From positions 1-64,000 of the forward strand of contig NZ_JAFFZM010000023.1 in the NCBI RefSeq assembly GCF_017676345.1: a stretch of DNA of 64,000 nucleotides, written 5' to 3'. The notes beneath the pieces are model-generated. The model saw only the letters and a program-made list of their open reading frames with translations. It had not been told where the DNA came from and made no database searches. The position numbers and the translations under genes are program-made. Origin of the DNA: Streptomyces smyrnaeus (GTDB lineage: Bacteria; Actinomycetota; Actinomycetes; Streptomycetales; Streptomycetaceae). Below, piece by piece: positions 24,876 through 33,187 of this stretch; position 1 is the stretch's first letter, and every line of letters begins with the position of its first letter.

Positions 24876-25487
24876 GTGGGGAGCGCGGCGACGGAAGCCG
24901 GCCCGGTAGCCGGCGAGACGGCGACGGCGACGGCGGCGGACGGTGAAGCTCCGAGCGGCGACGGTCCGGGTGACGCCCCGGACGGCACAGCGCGCGGCGG
25001 CGCCCGGCTCCGGGGCTGGACGGTCGGCTGGCCGGCGGGACTCGCGCAGGCGCTCGGCGCGGCGGTGCTGCTGATCACGGAGTTCGTACGGCAGGACGTC
25101 GCGGCCCTCGGTGCGAAGGTGCCGAAGGGGGCCCACCTTCCCGACTACGCCGCCGACTTCCCGCACCTCGTGGACACCCTGGACGGCCAATGGTGGTTCC
25201 GGGCGGCCGAAACGGTGCGGGACGCCGTCAGCTTCGGGGAGCCGCGCGCCGCACTGTGGGCGGCGGTGTGTGCCGCGCTGGTCGTACGCCTCAACCTGGA
25301 CGGCCCGCCCCGCACCCAGTGCTTCCTCTCCCTCGCGGGCGCCGGTTACTGCGTCGTCGCGGCGCTCTCCGCGGTCCCGTTCCTCGTCCTGGCGGGTGCG
25401 GCGCTCCCCTTCGCGCTGCTCGTCGGCGCGCTGGCGGTCGTACTGGCGACGGCCGCTCCGGGTGCCTGGCGCCGCCTCACCGGGTGA
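24876..25487 (+). CDS. Hypothetical integral membrane protein next to the Flp operon
   Basis: About 203 residues. An Ala/Gly/Thr-rich N-terminus (roughly 50 residues) is followed by hydrophobic segments GLAQALGAAVLLITEFV, ALWAAVCAALVVRL, FLSLAGAGYCVVAALSAVPFLVLAGAALPFALLVGALAVVL. GTG at 24876 has GAGGGGG about 11 bases upstream; an in-frame GTG at 24837 would add 13 residues. No family recognised. Same strand and close behind the OmpA gene, but the tandem octamer intervenes, so operon membership is uncertain. Confidence 0.6.
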   Translation: MGSAATEAGPVAGETATATAADGEAPSGDGPGDAPDGTARGGARLRGWTVGWPAGLAQALGAAVLLITEFVRQDVAALGAKVPKGAHLPDYAADFPHLVDTLDGQWWFRAAETVRDAVSFGEPRAALWAAVCAALVVRLNLDGPPRTQCFLSLAGAGYCVVAALSAVPFLVLAGAALPFALLVGALAVVLATAAPGAWRRLTG

Positions 25488-25509
25488 GCGGGCCGACGAC
25501 GGCGGGGCG

Positions 25510-26397
25510 TCACTCGGTGGCGTCCGCCGTGCACAGGGTCCGGCTGCCGCCGTCGATCCGCCACGTCCAGTAGCGCGAGTGCCCGTGCGAGTCGCTCTCC
25601 CGGCAGGGGGTCGGCTCGTCGTGGACACCGGTGATCTTCAGCAGCCTGTCGTATCTGCCGGTGCCCGAGGGCGGTTCCGTCGAGCACGCGGGCGCCGACA
25701 TCAGCGCGGCGCGCACTTCGCCGCCCTTCGATTCGGCCAACAGGCACTGGTCGGTGCGGAACTGGCGGGTGATGCAGAGGGTGGTGTCGCCGTGTGTCCA
25801 GGTGGCGCGCCCGTTCCCGGCCGGGCACGCGCGGTGCGGCTCGCCGCCGGCACCGGTACGGCGTACGGCAGTCACCCGGGTGTAGGCACGATCGTCCCCG
25901 CAGGGGACCCGGGTGGCCTCGGTGGGCGCCGGACGGCTCCACCCCGAACCGTTGCCGTGCACCGTCAGGCACTGTCCCGCCCGGACCGAACGGAAGGCGC
26001 GCGCGGCGGAGTCGGACTCCGGCGCTGTCCCGGAGCGCGGCCCGGCGGGCGAGGGCGCCCCGGTGGGCGGGTCGGGCAGTGCGCCGCCGGGGCCGGTCCC
26101 GGGGAGGGAGGGCGTGGGGGCGGGTGGGGTCGTGGGGCCTCGGCCGTCTTCCGGGCCGGGCTGCGGGTGGGCGGGGACGCCGGTGGGGCCGGGCGAGGGC
26201 CGGGCGGCTTCCGCGCCGTCCGCGTAACCGGGGGTACTGACGACCCTGGGGAGGATCAGCGTCGCGAACAGCGCTCCGGCGACCAGCAGTCGCCGCCTGC
26301 CGCGCCGGGCCCGCTCCTGGGGACCATCGCTGTCGTATTCGACCTCCGGCGCGCGCTCCGCCCGTTCCGTTCGCCGCCACAGTCCGCGTTGGTGCAC
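25510..26397 (-). CDS. Membrane-anchored Cys-rich secreted protein, unknown function
   Basis: Protein of 295 residues with a basic cytoplasmic head, one helix (RRLLVAGALFATLILPRVV) and a long Pro/Gly-rich extracellular linker. It ends in a C-terminal domain with at least eight Cys (RAGQCLTVHGNG, VPCGDDRAYTRV, HRACPAGNG, TLCITRQFRTDQCLLA). The spacing resembles LppU/SCO3897-like secreted domains. GTG start with GGAGACGGAG upstream. It converges on the preceding membrane-protein gene with 22 bases between stops. Confidence 0.75.
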   Translation of the reverse strand: MHQRGLWRRTERAERAPEVEYDSDGPQERARRGRRRLLVAGALFATLILPRVVSTPGYADGAEAARPSPGPTGVPAHPQPGPEDGRGPTTPPAPTPSLPGTGPGGALPDPPTGAPSPAGPRSGTAPESDSAARAFRSVRAGQCLTVHGNGSGWSRPAPTEATRVPCGDDRAYTRVTAVRRTGAGGEPHRACPAGNGRATWTHGDTTLCITRQFRTDQCLLAESKGGEVRAALMSAPACSTEPPSGTGRYDRLLKITGVHDEPTPCRESDSHGHSRYWTWRIDGGSRTLCTADATE

Positions 26398-26523
26398 CGC
26401 ACGCTCCGTCTCCCCATGGGCCCGCGCCCCCCGCGCGTTCCGCTCACCCGTACATGCTTGCGGATCAACGGGCGGGTGACGAGACCCCGTTCACGGCGAC
26501 GAGCGGGAAGCTCACGGAGAGGA

Positions 26524-26562
26524 GATGGCCAAGGCGGCGGCCCTCACGCCGCCTTGACCATC
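26524..26562 (-). terminator. Hairpin overlapping the 3' end of the 73-residue gene
   Basis: AAGGCGGCG pairs with CGCCGCCTT over a 7-base loop that contains the stop codon, and flanking GATGG/CCATC extends the stem. Likely transcription end or RNA stabiliser for the small minus-strand gene. Confidence 0.5.
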
Positions 26563-26765
26563 TCGGCACGGACGGCGCGCTGCCACTGCCCGCGCAGCCG
26601 GTCCAGCTCGGCGAGTGCTTCCTTGGACCAGAGGGTGCGGCCCGCGACGTACTCCCTGATCGCCTCGTTGGCCGCGGTGACGGAGAGCTCCGGCGAGGGC
26701 GCACGGCCCGCGTCGGTCGCCCGGGAGCGTCCGGGCTCTCCGGGCCCGGTGGAAGTCGATGTCAT
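26544..26765 (-). CDS. Small conserved hypothetical protein (73 aa)
   Basis: Short soluble protein. The C-terminal half LSVTAANEAIREYVAGRTLWSKEALAELDRLRGQWQRAV is helical and looks conserved, while the N-terminus is Ser/Thr/Gly-rich. ATG at 26765 is the first plausible start; no clear Shine-Dalgarno precedes it, so leaderless translation is possible. Located between the pilus accessory genes and the prepilin peptidase. No function known. Confidence 0.65.
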   Translation of the reverse strand: MTSTSTGPGEPGRSRATDAGRAPSPELSVTAANEAIREYVAGRTLWSKEALAELDRLRGQWQRAVRAEMVKAA

Positions 26766-26974
26766 ACGGACTACAGTACGGCCCCCCACTGACAACGGCA
26801 GTTGGATAACGAGGCGCCCGGGACGGCCGGTTGGTGCTGCGTCGCAGGTGTCGGCGCTGTCCGGCTCCGAGATGCTCCGACCGGGTGTGAGATGAATCGC
26901 TCCGGAACCCCTCCGTACGGGCGAGTACGGAGCCGTCCCGTAAGCCCGGGGTAAGCCCGACGTAAGCTCGCGGT

Positions 26975-27736
26975 GTGCCGTTGCTGGAGTGGATAGCGAT
27001 CGTGGCCGCCGCCGCTTACGGTGCCGCGGCCGGCTCTCTGCTGCCACGCGCCACCTACCGGCTCTCCGTGGAGCCCGGGGAGCCGTGGCGGCGCAGTTGC
27101 CCGCAGGGACATCCGCTGGGCGGGGGAGTGCGCGGCGTATTGGGCCCCGCCACGTGCGACGCGTGCGCCGGGAGCCAGGAGCCTCAGGAGGCGTACGGAC
27201 GTGGGCGGCGCGCTCTCGCCGTATGGGGCGCACTCAGCTGCGCCGGGCTGACGGCGGCCGTCGGACTGCGCCCGGAACTGGCGGTGTGGCTGCTGGTCGT
27301 GCCCGTCGCCCTGCTGCTCGCGACGGTCGACCTCGCGGTGATGCGGCTGCCGGACATGCTGACCCTGCCGCTCGCGGTCGGCACCGCCGCCCTGCTGGGG
27401 CTGGCGGCCCTGCTGCCGGACGCGGGCGGCAGTTGGCGCCGGGCGCTGTGGGGCGGTCTGGTGCTGGCCGGGGCGTTCTTCGTGCTGTTCGTGATCAGCC
27501 CACGGGCGGTGGCCTTCGGTGACGTCAAGCTCGCGCTGTCGGTCGGGGTAGCCCTTGGGTGGTACGGGTGGGGGGTGCTGTTCACCGGAGCCTTTCTCGG
27601 CTTTCTGTCGGCAGCCGGCTATGGCTTCGCGCTGATGGCGACCGGGCGGGCCCGCCGCAACAGCGCCATGGCCTTCGGCCCTTTCATGGTGCTCGGAGCG
27701 ATGGCGGGGGTCGCCCTCGGCGGGCTGGCCGTCTGA
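26975..27736 (+). CDS. A24-family prepilin peptidase
   Basis: Integral membrane aspartic peptidase, 253 residues, expected to cut the Flp pilin, TadE and the CpaE-TadE fusion. The two catalytic Asp residues lie at VDLAVMRLPD (Asp119/Asp127 region) and in AFGDVKLAL. About six to seven hydrophobic segments. An N-terminal cytoplasmic loop holds SCPQGH and CDAC, a partial version of the four-Cys zinc motif seen in PilD-type enzymes (one Cys replaced). GTG start without a strong ribosome site. Ends the pilus region. Confidence 0.87.
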   Translation: MPLLEWIAIVAAAAYGAAAGSLLPRATYRLSVEPGEPWRRSCPQGHPLGGGVRGVLGPATCDACAGSQEPQEAYGRGRRALAVWGALSCAGLTAAVGLRPELAVWLLVVPVALLLATVDLAVMRLPDMLTLPLAVGTAALLGLAALLPDAGGSWRRALWGGLVLAGAFFVLFVISPRAVAFGDVKLALSVGVALGWYGWGVLFTGAFLGFLSAAGYGFALMATGRARRNSAMAFGPFMVLGAMAGVALGGLAV

Positions 27737-27829
27737 CGGCGGCGGGCGAGGCGGCGGATCCGCTTGCGCGACACGGTCGTTGGTGTGCGGAACATCGTGC
27801 CCGAGGGGCTATGGTGGGAACCCCCCCTC

Positions 27830-27861
27830 GGGCCGGTCCGTATCCCCCCACGGACCGGCCC
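27830..27861. terminator. Terminator between prepilin peptidase and aldo/keto reductase
   Basis: GGGCCGGTCCGT and ACGGACCGGCCC form a perfect 12-base stem with an 8-base loop, followed by GCTTTATGTT. A second stem, CCCGAGGGG (27800-27808) with CCCCTCGGG (27824-27832), overlaps its left arm, so the two hairpins are mutually exclusive. The flanking genes converge. Confidence 0.8.
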
Positions 27862-27873
27862 GCTTTATGTTGC

Positions 27874-28968
27874 TCAGGCGTCGCTGCTGGCCGACCAGAT
27901 GTTGGTGCCCGGCTCGGACACCGCCAGCTCGTCGATCTCGCGCAGCTCGTCCTCGGTGAGCCGCCCTGCGCGCAGGGCGGCCACATTGGCCTCCAGCTGC
28001 CGCACGGAGCTGGCCCCGATCAGCGCGGAGGTCATCCGGGGATCGCGCAGCACCCAGCTCAGCGCCAGCTGTGCGAGGGACTGTCCGCGCCGCTCGGCGA
28101 TGGCGTTCAGCCCCCGCAGCCGCCGTACGACCTCCTCCGTCAGCAGCCCCGGGTCCAGGGACTTGCCCTGGCTGGCCCGGGAGCCCTCGGGGACGCCGTC
28201 GAGGTACTTGTCGGTGAGCAGTCCCTGGGCGAGCGGCGCGAAGGCGATGCAGCCCATGCCCTCGTCCTCCAGCGCGTCGAGCAGTCCGTCCTCCTCGGTC
28301 CAGCGGTTGATCATCGAGTAGGAGGGCTGGTGGATGAGCGCGGGCACCCCCATCTCGCGCAGCAGCCGGGCGGCCTCGCGGGTGCGCGCCGCGCTGTAGG
28401 AGGAGATGCCGGCGTAGAGCGCCTTGCCCTGGTGGACGGCGGTGGCGAGCGCGCCCATGGTCTCTTCGAGCGGGGTTTCGGGGTCGAAGCGGTGGGAGTA
28501 GAAGATGTCGACGTGGTCGAGGCCCATCCGGCTGAGCGAGGCGTCGAGCGAGGAGAGCAGGTACTTGCGCGAGCCCCACTCCCCGTACGGACCGGGGTGC
28601 ATCAGGTAGCCCGCTTTGGTCGAAATGACCAGCTCGTCGCGGTAAGGCCGGAAATCCTGGGCGAAGACCCGGCCGAAGTTCAGCTCCGCCGAGCCGGGCG
28701 GCGGGCCGTAGTTGTTGGCCAGGTCGAAGTGGGTCACCCCCAGGTCGAAGGCGCGGCGCAGGATCGCGCGCTGGGTGTCCAGCGCGCGGTCGTCACCGAA
28801 GTTGTGCCACAGACCGAGGGAGATCGCGGGCAGCTTCAGCCCGGAGCGGCCGGTGCGGCGGTACTCCATGGCGTCGTAGCGGCCGGGGTCCGCGCGGTGC
28901 AGCGTGTCGGACGGGACGGCCGTGGGGTCAGGGACAGGGGGTGCGGTGCGGTGTGTGCCGTGCGTCAT
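27874..28968 (-). CDS. Aldo/keto reductase (YghZ/L-glyceraldehyde-3-phosphate reductase type)
   Basis: NADPH-dependent cytoplasmic reductase of 364 residues with a TIM-barrel. Catalytic tetrad: Asp in FDLANNYG, Tyr in the same NNYGPP, Lys in STKAGYLM, His in FYSHRFDPE. The C-terminal NADP site is visible as ALIGASSVRQLEANV. Sequence style matches YghZ and Kv-beta-like AKRs that reduce glyceraldehyde 3-phosphate or methylglyoxal. The first 35 residues are an extra N-terminal stretch; an internal ATG before EYRRTGRSGLKLP would give the core enzyme. Divergent from uppS. Confidence 0.88.
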   Translation of the reverse strand: MTHGTHRTAPPVPDPTAVPSDTLHRADPGRYDAMEYRRTGRSGLKLPAISLGLWHNFGDDRALDTQRAILRRAFDLGVTHFDLANNYGPPPGSAELNFGRVFAQDFRPYRDELVISTKAGYLMHPGPYGEWGSRKYLLSSLDASLSRMGLDHVDIFYSHRFDPETPLEETMGALATAVHQGKALYAGISSYSAARTREAARLLREMGVPALIHQPSYSMINRWTEEDGLLDALEDEGMGCIAFAPLAQGLLTDKYLDGVPEGSRASQGKSLDPGLLTEEVVRRLRGLNAIAERRGQSLAQLALSWVLRDPRMTSALIGASSVRQLEANVAALRAGRLTEDELREIDELAVSEPGTNIWSASSDA

Positions 28969-29117
28969 ATGCCATTTCCTATCACCGCGTCCTCACCGGC
29001 CCCTGTCGCCCCCATGGGGGTCCCCTCGCACCCGTGACCGGCTCGGTTCGTACGCTCGGGCGAACGGCAGTAAGGTGCTGGGAATCCCGACTCGGCACGG
29101 AGAGGCTGGCCGTTCCC

Positions 29118-29879
29118 ATGAAGTTGCGCGACCTGGTGTACAAGCTCTATGCGCGCCGGGTGGAGGACCGTCTCGACCACGCCCAGGTGCCCAAGCACAT
29201 CGGCGTCATCCTGGACGGCAACCGGCGCTGGGCGCGGGCCGCCGGCGGGACGACCGAGCAGGGACACAAGGCCGGCGCCTCCAAGATCCAGGAACTGCTC
29301 GGCTGGTGCGACGAGACGGATGTCGAGGTCGTCACCCTCTGGCTGCTCTCGACGGACAACCTGAACCGCCCCGACAGCGAACTGCTCCCGCTGGTCGGAA
29401 TCATCGAGGACACGGTGCGTGATCTGGCGGCCGACGGGCGCTGGCGGGTGCACCACGTGGGGCAGCTCGACCTGCTGCCCGCCAGCACGCAGAAGGTGCT
29501 CAAGGAGGCCGAGCAGCAGGCGGGCGAGGTCGACGGAATACTGGTGAACGTCGCCGTCGGCTACGGCGGCCGGCAGGAGATCACCGACGCCGTCCGCTCG
29601 CTGCTGATGGACCGCGCCTCGCGCGGGATAAGCCTCGACGAGTGCGCGGACCGCCTCACCGTCGAGGACATCTCCGAGCACCTCTACACCCGCGGCCAGC
29701 CCGATCCCGACCTCATCATCCGCACCAGCGGTGAGACCCGGCTGTCCGGCTTCATGCTCTGGCAGAGCGCACACTCCGAGTACTACTTCTGCGAAGTGCT
29801 CTGGCCCGGCTTCCGCAAGGTCGACTTCCTGCGCGCCCTGCGCGACTACGCCGCGCGGCACCGCCGCTACGGCGGCTGA
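29118..29879 (+). CDS. uppS: Isoprenyl diphosphate synthase (cis-prenyltransferase, UppS family)
   Basis: Cytoplasmic, membrane-associated cis-prenyltransferase of 253 residues that builds polyprenyl diphosphates used as wall lipid carriers or their short Z-precursors. HIGVILDGNRRWAR holds the catalytic Asp33. RTSGETRLSGFMLWQSAHSEYYFCEVLWP is the conserved C-terminal diphosphate-binding and dimer motif. ATG at 29118 gives MKLRDLVYKLYARRVE, the usual actinobacterial N-terminus; longer in-frame starts are not supported. Chain length is not deducible. Confidence 0.92.
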   Translation: MKLRDLVYKLYARRVEDRLDHAQVPKHIGVILDGNRRWARAAGGTTEQGHKAGASKIQELLGWCDETDVEVVTLWLLSTDNLNRPDSELLPLVGIIEDTVRDLAADGRWRVHHVGQLDLLPASTQKVLKEAEQQAGEVDGILVNVAVGYGGRQEITDAVRSLLMDRASRGISLDECADRLTVEDISEHLYTRGQPDPDLIIRTSGETRLSGFMLWQSAHSEYYFCEVLWPGFRKVDFLRALRDYAARHRRYGG

Positions 29880-29922
29880 CGCCGCCCCACGCCGCCCCCC
29901 GCTTGGCGCAGCACTCTGCACT

Positions 29923-30135
29923 GTGCTTGGGCAGTCTGCTCCCCCAGCCTCCGGCCGGGAGGTGCCCCCAGGGCGCAGGGTGGGCAAGCGCAGCCACCGG
30001 GCCGCAGACGGCAACGAAACGGCCCGCACCCCCGGACGGCGGCCGCCCCACGTCGGGGCTGACGCATCGTCGCCGGGTGCGGACCGGTGCGCTGCGCTTG
30101 CCAGCCCTGCGCCTTCGCGCAGACCTCCCAAGCAC
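29923..30135. repeat. Dispersed palindromic element, copy A
   Basis: Left arm 29923-29996 runs from GTGCTTGGGCAGTCTG to GGCGCAGGGTGGGCAAGCG. Right arm 30091-30135 (GCGCTTGCCAGCCCTGCGCC and CAGACCTCCCAAGCAC) is its imperfect reverse complement. Inside the left arm, between GCAGTCTG and CAGGGTGGG, lies a 37-base GC-rich module starting CTCCCCCAGCC. Copies B (40998) and C (53835) share the arms. It fills the gap between uppS and phoH, and no gene is supported in it. Confidence 0.85.
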
Positions 30136-30287
30136 AGCGAGGTGCAGCGAAGGGTCGCAAGAAAAAGGGCCCCGCGAATGGTTGGGCGGCGGGGCGGAGC
30201 GCAGCGGCATTGCATGGCTCGCCACTCGCGGGGGAATATCCCTCACGACCGTGCCCCTTCCACGGGTCGCGGTCGCCGGGAGGCCCT

Positions 30288-30458
30288 TTGGACACCACGG
30301 ATGCCTCCGGGCCGCGCGGAGCACTGACGCGCGCGGGCCGGTTGCAGGACGCGGAGGGCCGGAGTCCGGCCCGTGTGGTGCGGGTCTTCTCCGGTCTCGT
30401 CCCCCGCGACGCCGTCGCTCCCCGACCTCATCCGAGGGGGTTCGTCCCACCGTGGTGA
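30288..30458 (+). CDS. Possible small protein overlapping the PhoH2 start
   Basis: A 56-codon frame starting TTG with GGGAGG 6-7 bases upstream and ending in TGA within the GTGGTGA that contains the PhoH2 start codons. The product (MDTTDASGPRGALTRAGRLQ...) is basic, Pro-rich and unlike anything I know. Third-position GC is about 80%, lower than in sure genes here. Mycobacterial PhoH2 is preceded by an overlapping small antitoxin gene, which is why this is noted. It could equally be non-coding leader. Confidence 0.25.
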   Translation: MDTTDASGPRGALTRAGRLQDAEGRSPARVVRVFSGLVPRDAVAPRPHPRGFVPPW

Positions 30459-31792
30459 TCAGCAAGAAGCGCAGTGAGTCCGACCGACGCACGTACGTCA
30501 TCGACACGAGCGTGCTGCTGGCGGATCCGGCCGCCATGGACCGGTTCGACGAGCACGAGATCGTGCTCCCCGTGGTCGTCGTCACCGAGTTGGAGGCCAA
30601 GCGCAACCACCCAGAGCTGGGCTATTTCGCCCGGCAGGCCCTCCGTCGGCTCGACGAGTACCGCATCCGCCACGGGCGGCTCGACGCGCCACTCCCGATC
30701 AACGACACGGGCGGCACGCTCCGGGTCGAGCTCAACCACTCGGATCCGGCCGTGCTGCCGGCTGCCTTCTTGAACAGGCACGGCCAGTTGGGTGACAACG
30801 ACTCCCGCATCCTCGCCGTCGCCCGGAACCTCCAGGCGGAGGGATATGACGTCACGGTGGTCTCCAAGGACCTTCCGCTGCGTATCAAGGCGTCGTCCGT
30901 CGGGCTGCTGGCCGAGGAGTACCGCGCGGAGCTGGCCATCACCGACTCCGGCTGGACGGGGATGGCGGAACTCACCCTTCCGGGTGAGGACATCGACGAG
31001 CTGTTCACGGCGGAGAGCGTGGCCATGCCGTACGACGCTCCCGAACTGCCCGTGCACACCGGGCTGGTGCTCCAGTCGGAGAAGGGCAAGGCACTCGGCC
31101 GGGTGACTCCGGACGGGCGGATCAGGCTGGTGCGCGGCGACCGTGAGGCGTTCGGCATCAAGGGCCGAAGCGCGGAGCAGCGCATCGCCCTCGATCTGCT
31201 GCTCGACCCCGAGGTCGGCATCATGTCGATGGGCGGCCGTGCGGGCACCGGGAAGAGCGCCCTGGCGCTGGGCGCCGGGCTGGAAGCGGTGCTGGAGCGC
31301 AGGCAGCACAGCAAGGTGATGGTCTTCCGTCCGCTCTACGCGGTCGGGGGTCAGGATCTGGGCTATCTGCCGGGCACCGAGGCGGAGAAGATGAGCCCGT
31401 GGGCGCAGGCCGTCTTCGACACGCTCTCCGCCGTCACCAGCCGGGAGGTCATCGAAGAGGTCGTGGCCCGGGGCATGCTGGAGGTGCTGCCGCTCACCCA
31501 TATCCGGGGCCGTTCGCTGCACGACGCGTTCGTCATCGTCGACGAGGCGCAGTCGCTGGAGCGGAACGTGCTGCTGACCGTCCTGTCCCGGATCGGCACC
31601 GACTCGCGGGTGGTGCTCACCCACGATGTGGCGCAGCGGGACAATCTCCGGGTGGGCCGGTACGACGGAGTCGTGGCCGTGGTCGAGCGGTTGAAGGGGC
31701 ATCCGCTCTTCTCGCACATCACTCTGACGCGTTCGGAGCGTTCTCCGATTGCCGCGTTGGTGACCGAAATGCTGGAGGAAGGCCGCGTTTGA
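30452..31792 (+). CDS. phoH2: PhoH2-type protein: PIN domain fused to PhoH ATPase
   Basis: Cytoplasmic 446-residue protein with an RNase-like PIN domain (about 14-140; acidic residues in YVIDTSVLLAD, VTELEAKRN, GDNDSRILAVARNL) and a PhoH ATPase domain (about 235-446; Walker A GGRAGTGKSALALG, Walker B DAFVIVDEAQSLE). In mycobacteria this fusion unwinds and cuts RNA. GTG at 30452 or 30455; GAGGGGG lies about 12 bases ahead. The long open frame upstream covers the palindromic repeat and is not coding. A strong terminator follows. Confidence 0.92.
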   Translation: MVISKKRSESDRRTYVIDTSVLLADPAAMDRFDEHEIVLPVVVVTELEAKRNHPELGYFARQALRRLDEYRIRHGRLDAPLPINDTGGTLRVELNHSDPAVLPAAFLNRHGQLGDNDSRILAVARNLQAEGYDVTVVSKDLPLRIKASSVGLLAEEYRAELAITDSGWTGMAELTLPGEDIDELFTAESVAMPYDAPELPVHTGLVLQSEKGKALGRVTPDGRIRLVRGDREAFGIKGRSAEQRIALDLLLDPEVGIMSMGGRAGTGKSALALGAGLEAVLERRQHSKVMVFRPLYAVGGQDLGYLPGTEAEKMSPWAQAVFDTLSAVTSREVIEEVVARGMLEVLPLTHIRGRSLHDAFVIVDEAQSLERNVLLTVLSRIGTDSRVVLTHDVAQRDNLRVGRYDGVVAVVERLKGHPLFSHITLTRSERSPIAALVTEMLEEGRV

Positions 31793-32229
31793 CCGGCACG
31801 GCCTCCGCGTGACGTTCAACAAAGCCGCATAGCAAGCTCCGTCGAAACCGGGCCCCGTGCGCAAAGGGCACAGCACCTTAGCCGCACGGGGCCCGGCCGC
31901 GCGCCTCTTTCCGGGATTCCTGTGCCCCAAACGCCGTGTGAGCTTTCCCACTCAACGCAGAATTGCTTCGGCGCGTCCGGTTCCGGCAGGGTGTGGTTCC
32001 TGTCAGGCCCCGCATACGGCACACCCGCACCACCAACGGTGCGACACCGCAAAGCAGTACAGAACTGAACAGCAGTAGCGCCGTATGCCGCCCGAAGCAC
32101 CACGCGGGCTCTCCTGTCGGGGAGACCCACCGGGCCAGTACCTCCCGTGGCCAGTACGAGGGAGGTCAGTGTCAGGGGCACGATTGCGTCCGCGAGGTCA
32201 CCCCAGCGGGCATGTTGGAAGGAAACCGT
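31793..32229. other. Intergenic region between phoH2 and the SLT gene
   Basis: Holds the phoH2 terminator, then an AT-richer stretch (about 31920-32080) likely to contain the SLT promoter, and ACCTCCC/GGGAGGT (32140-32166) as a leader hairpin. I looked for the conserved blocks of c-di-AMP riboswitches, which precede some Streptomyces SLT genes, and did not find them. Confidence 0.5.
31848..31896 (+). terminator. Terminator after phoH2
   Basis: CCGGGCCCCGTGCG pairs perfectly with CGCACGGGGCCCGG (14-base stem, 21-base loop). A CTCTTT tract follows about ten bases later. Confidence 0.8.
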
Positions 32230-32946
32230 GTGACTGCTCGGATTTCGGTCCGGGGATTCGCCGTGGCGTCCGCCACCGCGGTCACCACCGTCGGCGCCGT
32301 CGTCGGTGTTGCCGCAGGCGCCGACCAGGGCCAGGCGTCCGGTGACGCCGAGGCCACCGCCGCCCAGGCGACGCTCCTAGAGGACATACCAGCCGGGTCG
32401 CAGGCCGCGGCGCAGACCGCCTCCCTCACGCAGCAGGCCGACGCCGCATCGTCGGCCGCCGAAGCCGAGGCGAGGAAGTCCGCCGAAGAGGCCGCCCGTA
32501 AGCAGGCCGCCGAGGACGCGGCAGCCAAGAAGGCGAAGGCCGAGAAGGAGGCCGCTGCCAAGGCGGCCGCCGAGAAGGCCAAGGAGCGTGACAAGCTCAA
32601 GACGGCCGCGAGCCGGTCCAGCGAGCGTACGGACTTCGCCCAGAAGTCGTCGTACACGACCGCCGAGGTCCAGTCGATGGCCAAGCAGATCGTCGGTGGC
32701 GGCCAGTACCAGTGCTTCTCCGAGATCGTCTCGCGGGAGTCGGGCTGGAACTACAAGGCGACCAACGCCTCCTCGGGTGCCTACGGCCTCGTCCAGGCGC
32801 TGCCCGGATCCAAGATGGCCTCGGCGGGTGCCGACTGGCGGACGAACCCGGCCACCCAGATAAAGTGGGGCCTCAACTACATGAACGACCGTTACGGAAG
32901 CCCCTGCGGTGCATGGGACTTCTGGCAGGCCAACCACTGGTACTGA
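32230..32946 (+). CDS. Secreted SLT-type transglycosylase domain protein
   Basis: Exported 238-residue protein. GTG start with GAAGGAAA upstream; leader VTARISVRGFAVASATAVTTVGAVVGVAAGA. A long Ala/Lys/Glu-rich helical spacer (about residues 50-130, coiled-coil-like) precedes the C-terminal lysozyme-like domain: CFSEIVSRESGWNYKATN carries the catalytic Glu, then SSGAYGLVQALPGSKM and YMNDRYGSPCGAWDFWQ. Two Cys likely form a disulphide. It should cut peptidoglycan glycan strands at the surface. Followed by a terminator. Confidence 0.88.
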   Translation: MTARISVRGFAVASATAVTTVGAVVGVAAGADQGQASGDAEATAAQATLLEDIPAGSQAAAQTASLTQQADAASSAAEAEARKSAEEAARKQAAEDAAAKKAKAEKEAAAKAAAEKAKERDKLKTAASRSSERTDFAQKSSYTTAEVQSMAKQIVGGGQYQCFSEIVSRESGWNYKATNASSGAYGLVQALPGSKMASAGADWRTNPATQIKWGLNYMNDRYGSPCGAWDFWQANHWY

Positions 32947-32994
32947 GCCGCACCGGTCCGCAGCGGCCGACCGGAGGCTGACGAGTCCGGACGG

Positions 32995-33039
32995 GATGCC
33001 CCCTCGTGGCGATCTGTGAGGATCGGCCCAGGGGGCATC
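32995..33039 (+). terminator. Terminator after the SLT gene
   Basis: GATGCCCCCT and AGGGGGCATC pair perfectly; an inner GATC/GATC adds structure, and outer GTCCGG/GTCCGG segments flank it. Confidence 0.7.
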
Positions 33040-33187
33040 TCGTATGTCCGGGCACGGCCGCGCGGCGTGCCCGGCTTCCCGCCAGGAGCGCGTCGGCCGA
33101 GGTTTCCGGTTCGGAAAGCAACCATCGGCGCGGGTAACGTCGTCCCTCACACGGCGAAGCCACTGGCCCGGGGGCGGAGGAACCGGA

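Noticed and set aside
27737..27829. Possible tRNA or small RNA between the prepilin peptidase and the reductase
   Set aside because: No cloverleaf; the structure is explained by overlapping terminator hairpins.
31900..32229. A second c-di-AMP riboswitch ahead of the SLT gene
   Set aside because: The conserved GGGGGAACC, GGGGTGAA and GACAGCTCACC-type blocks are absent.
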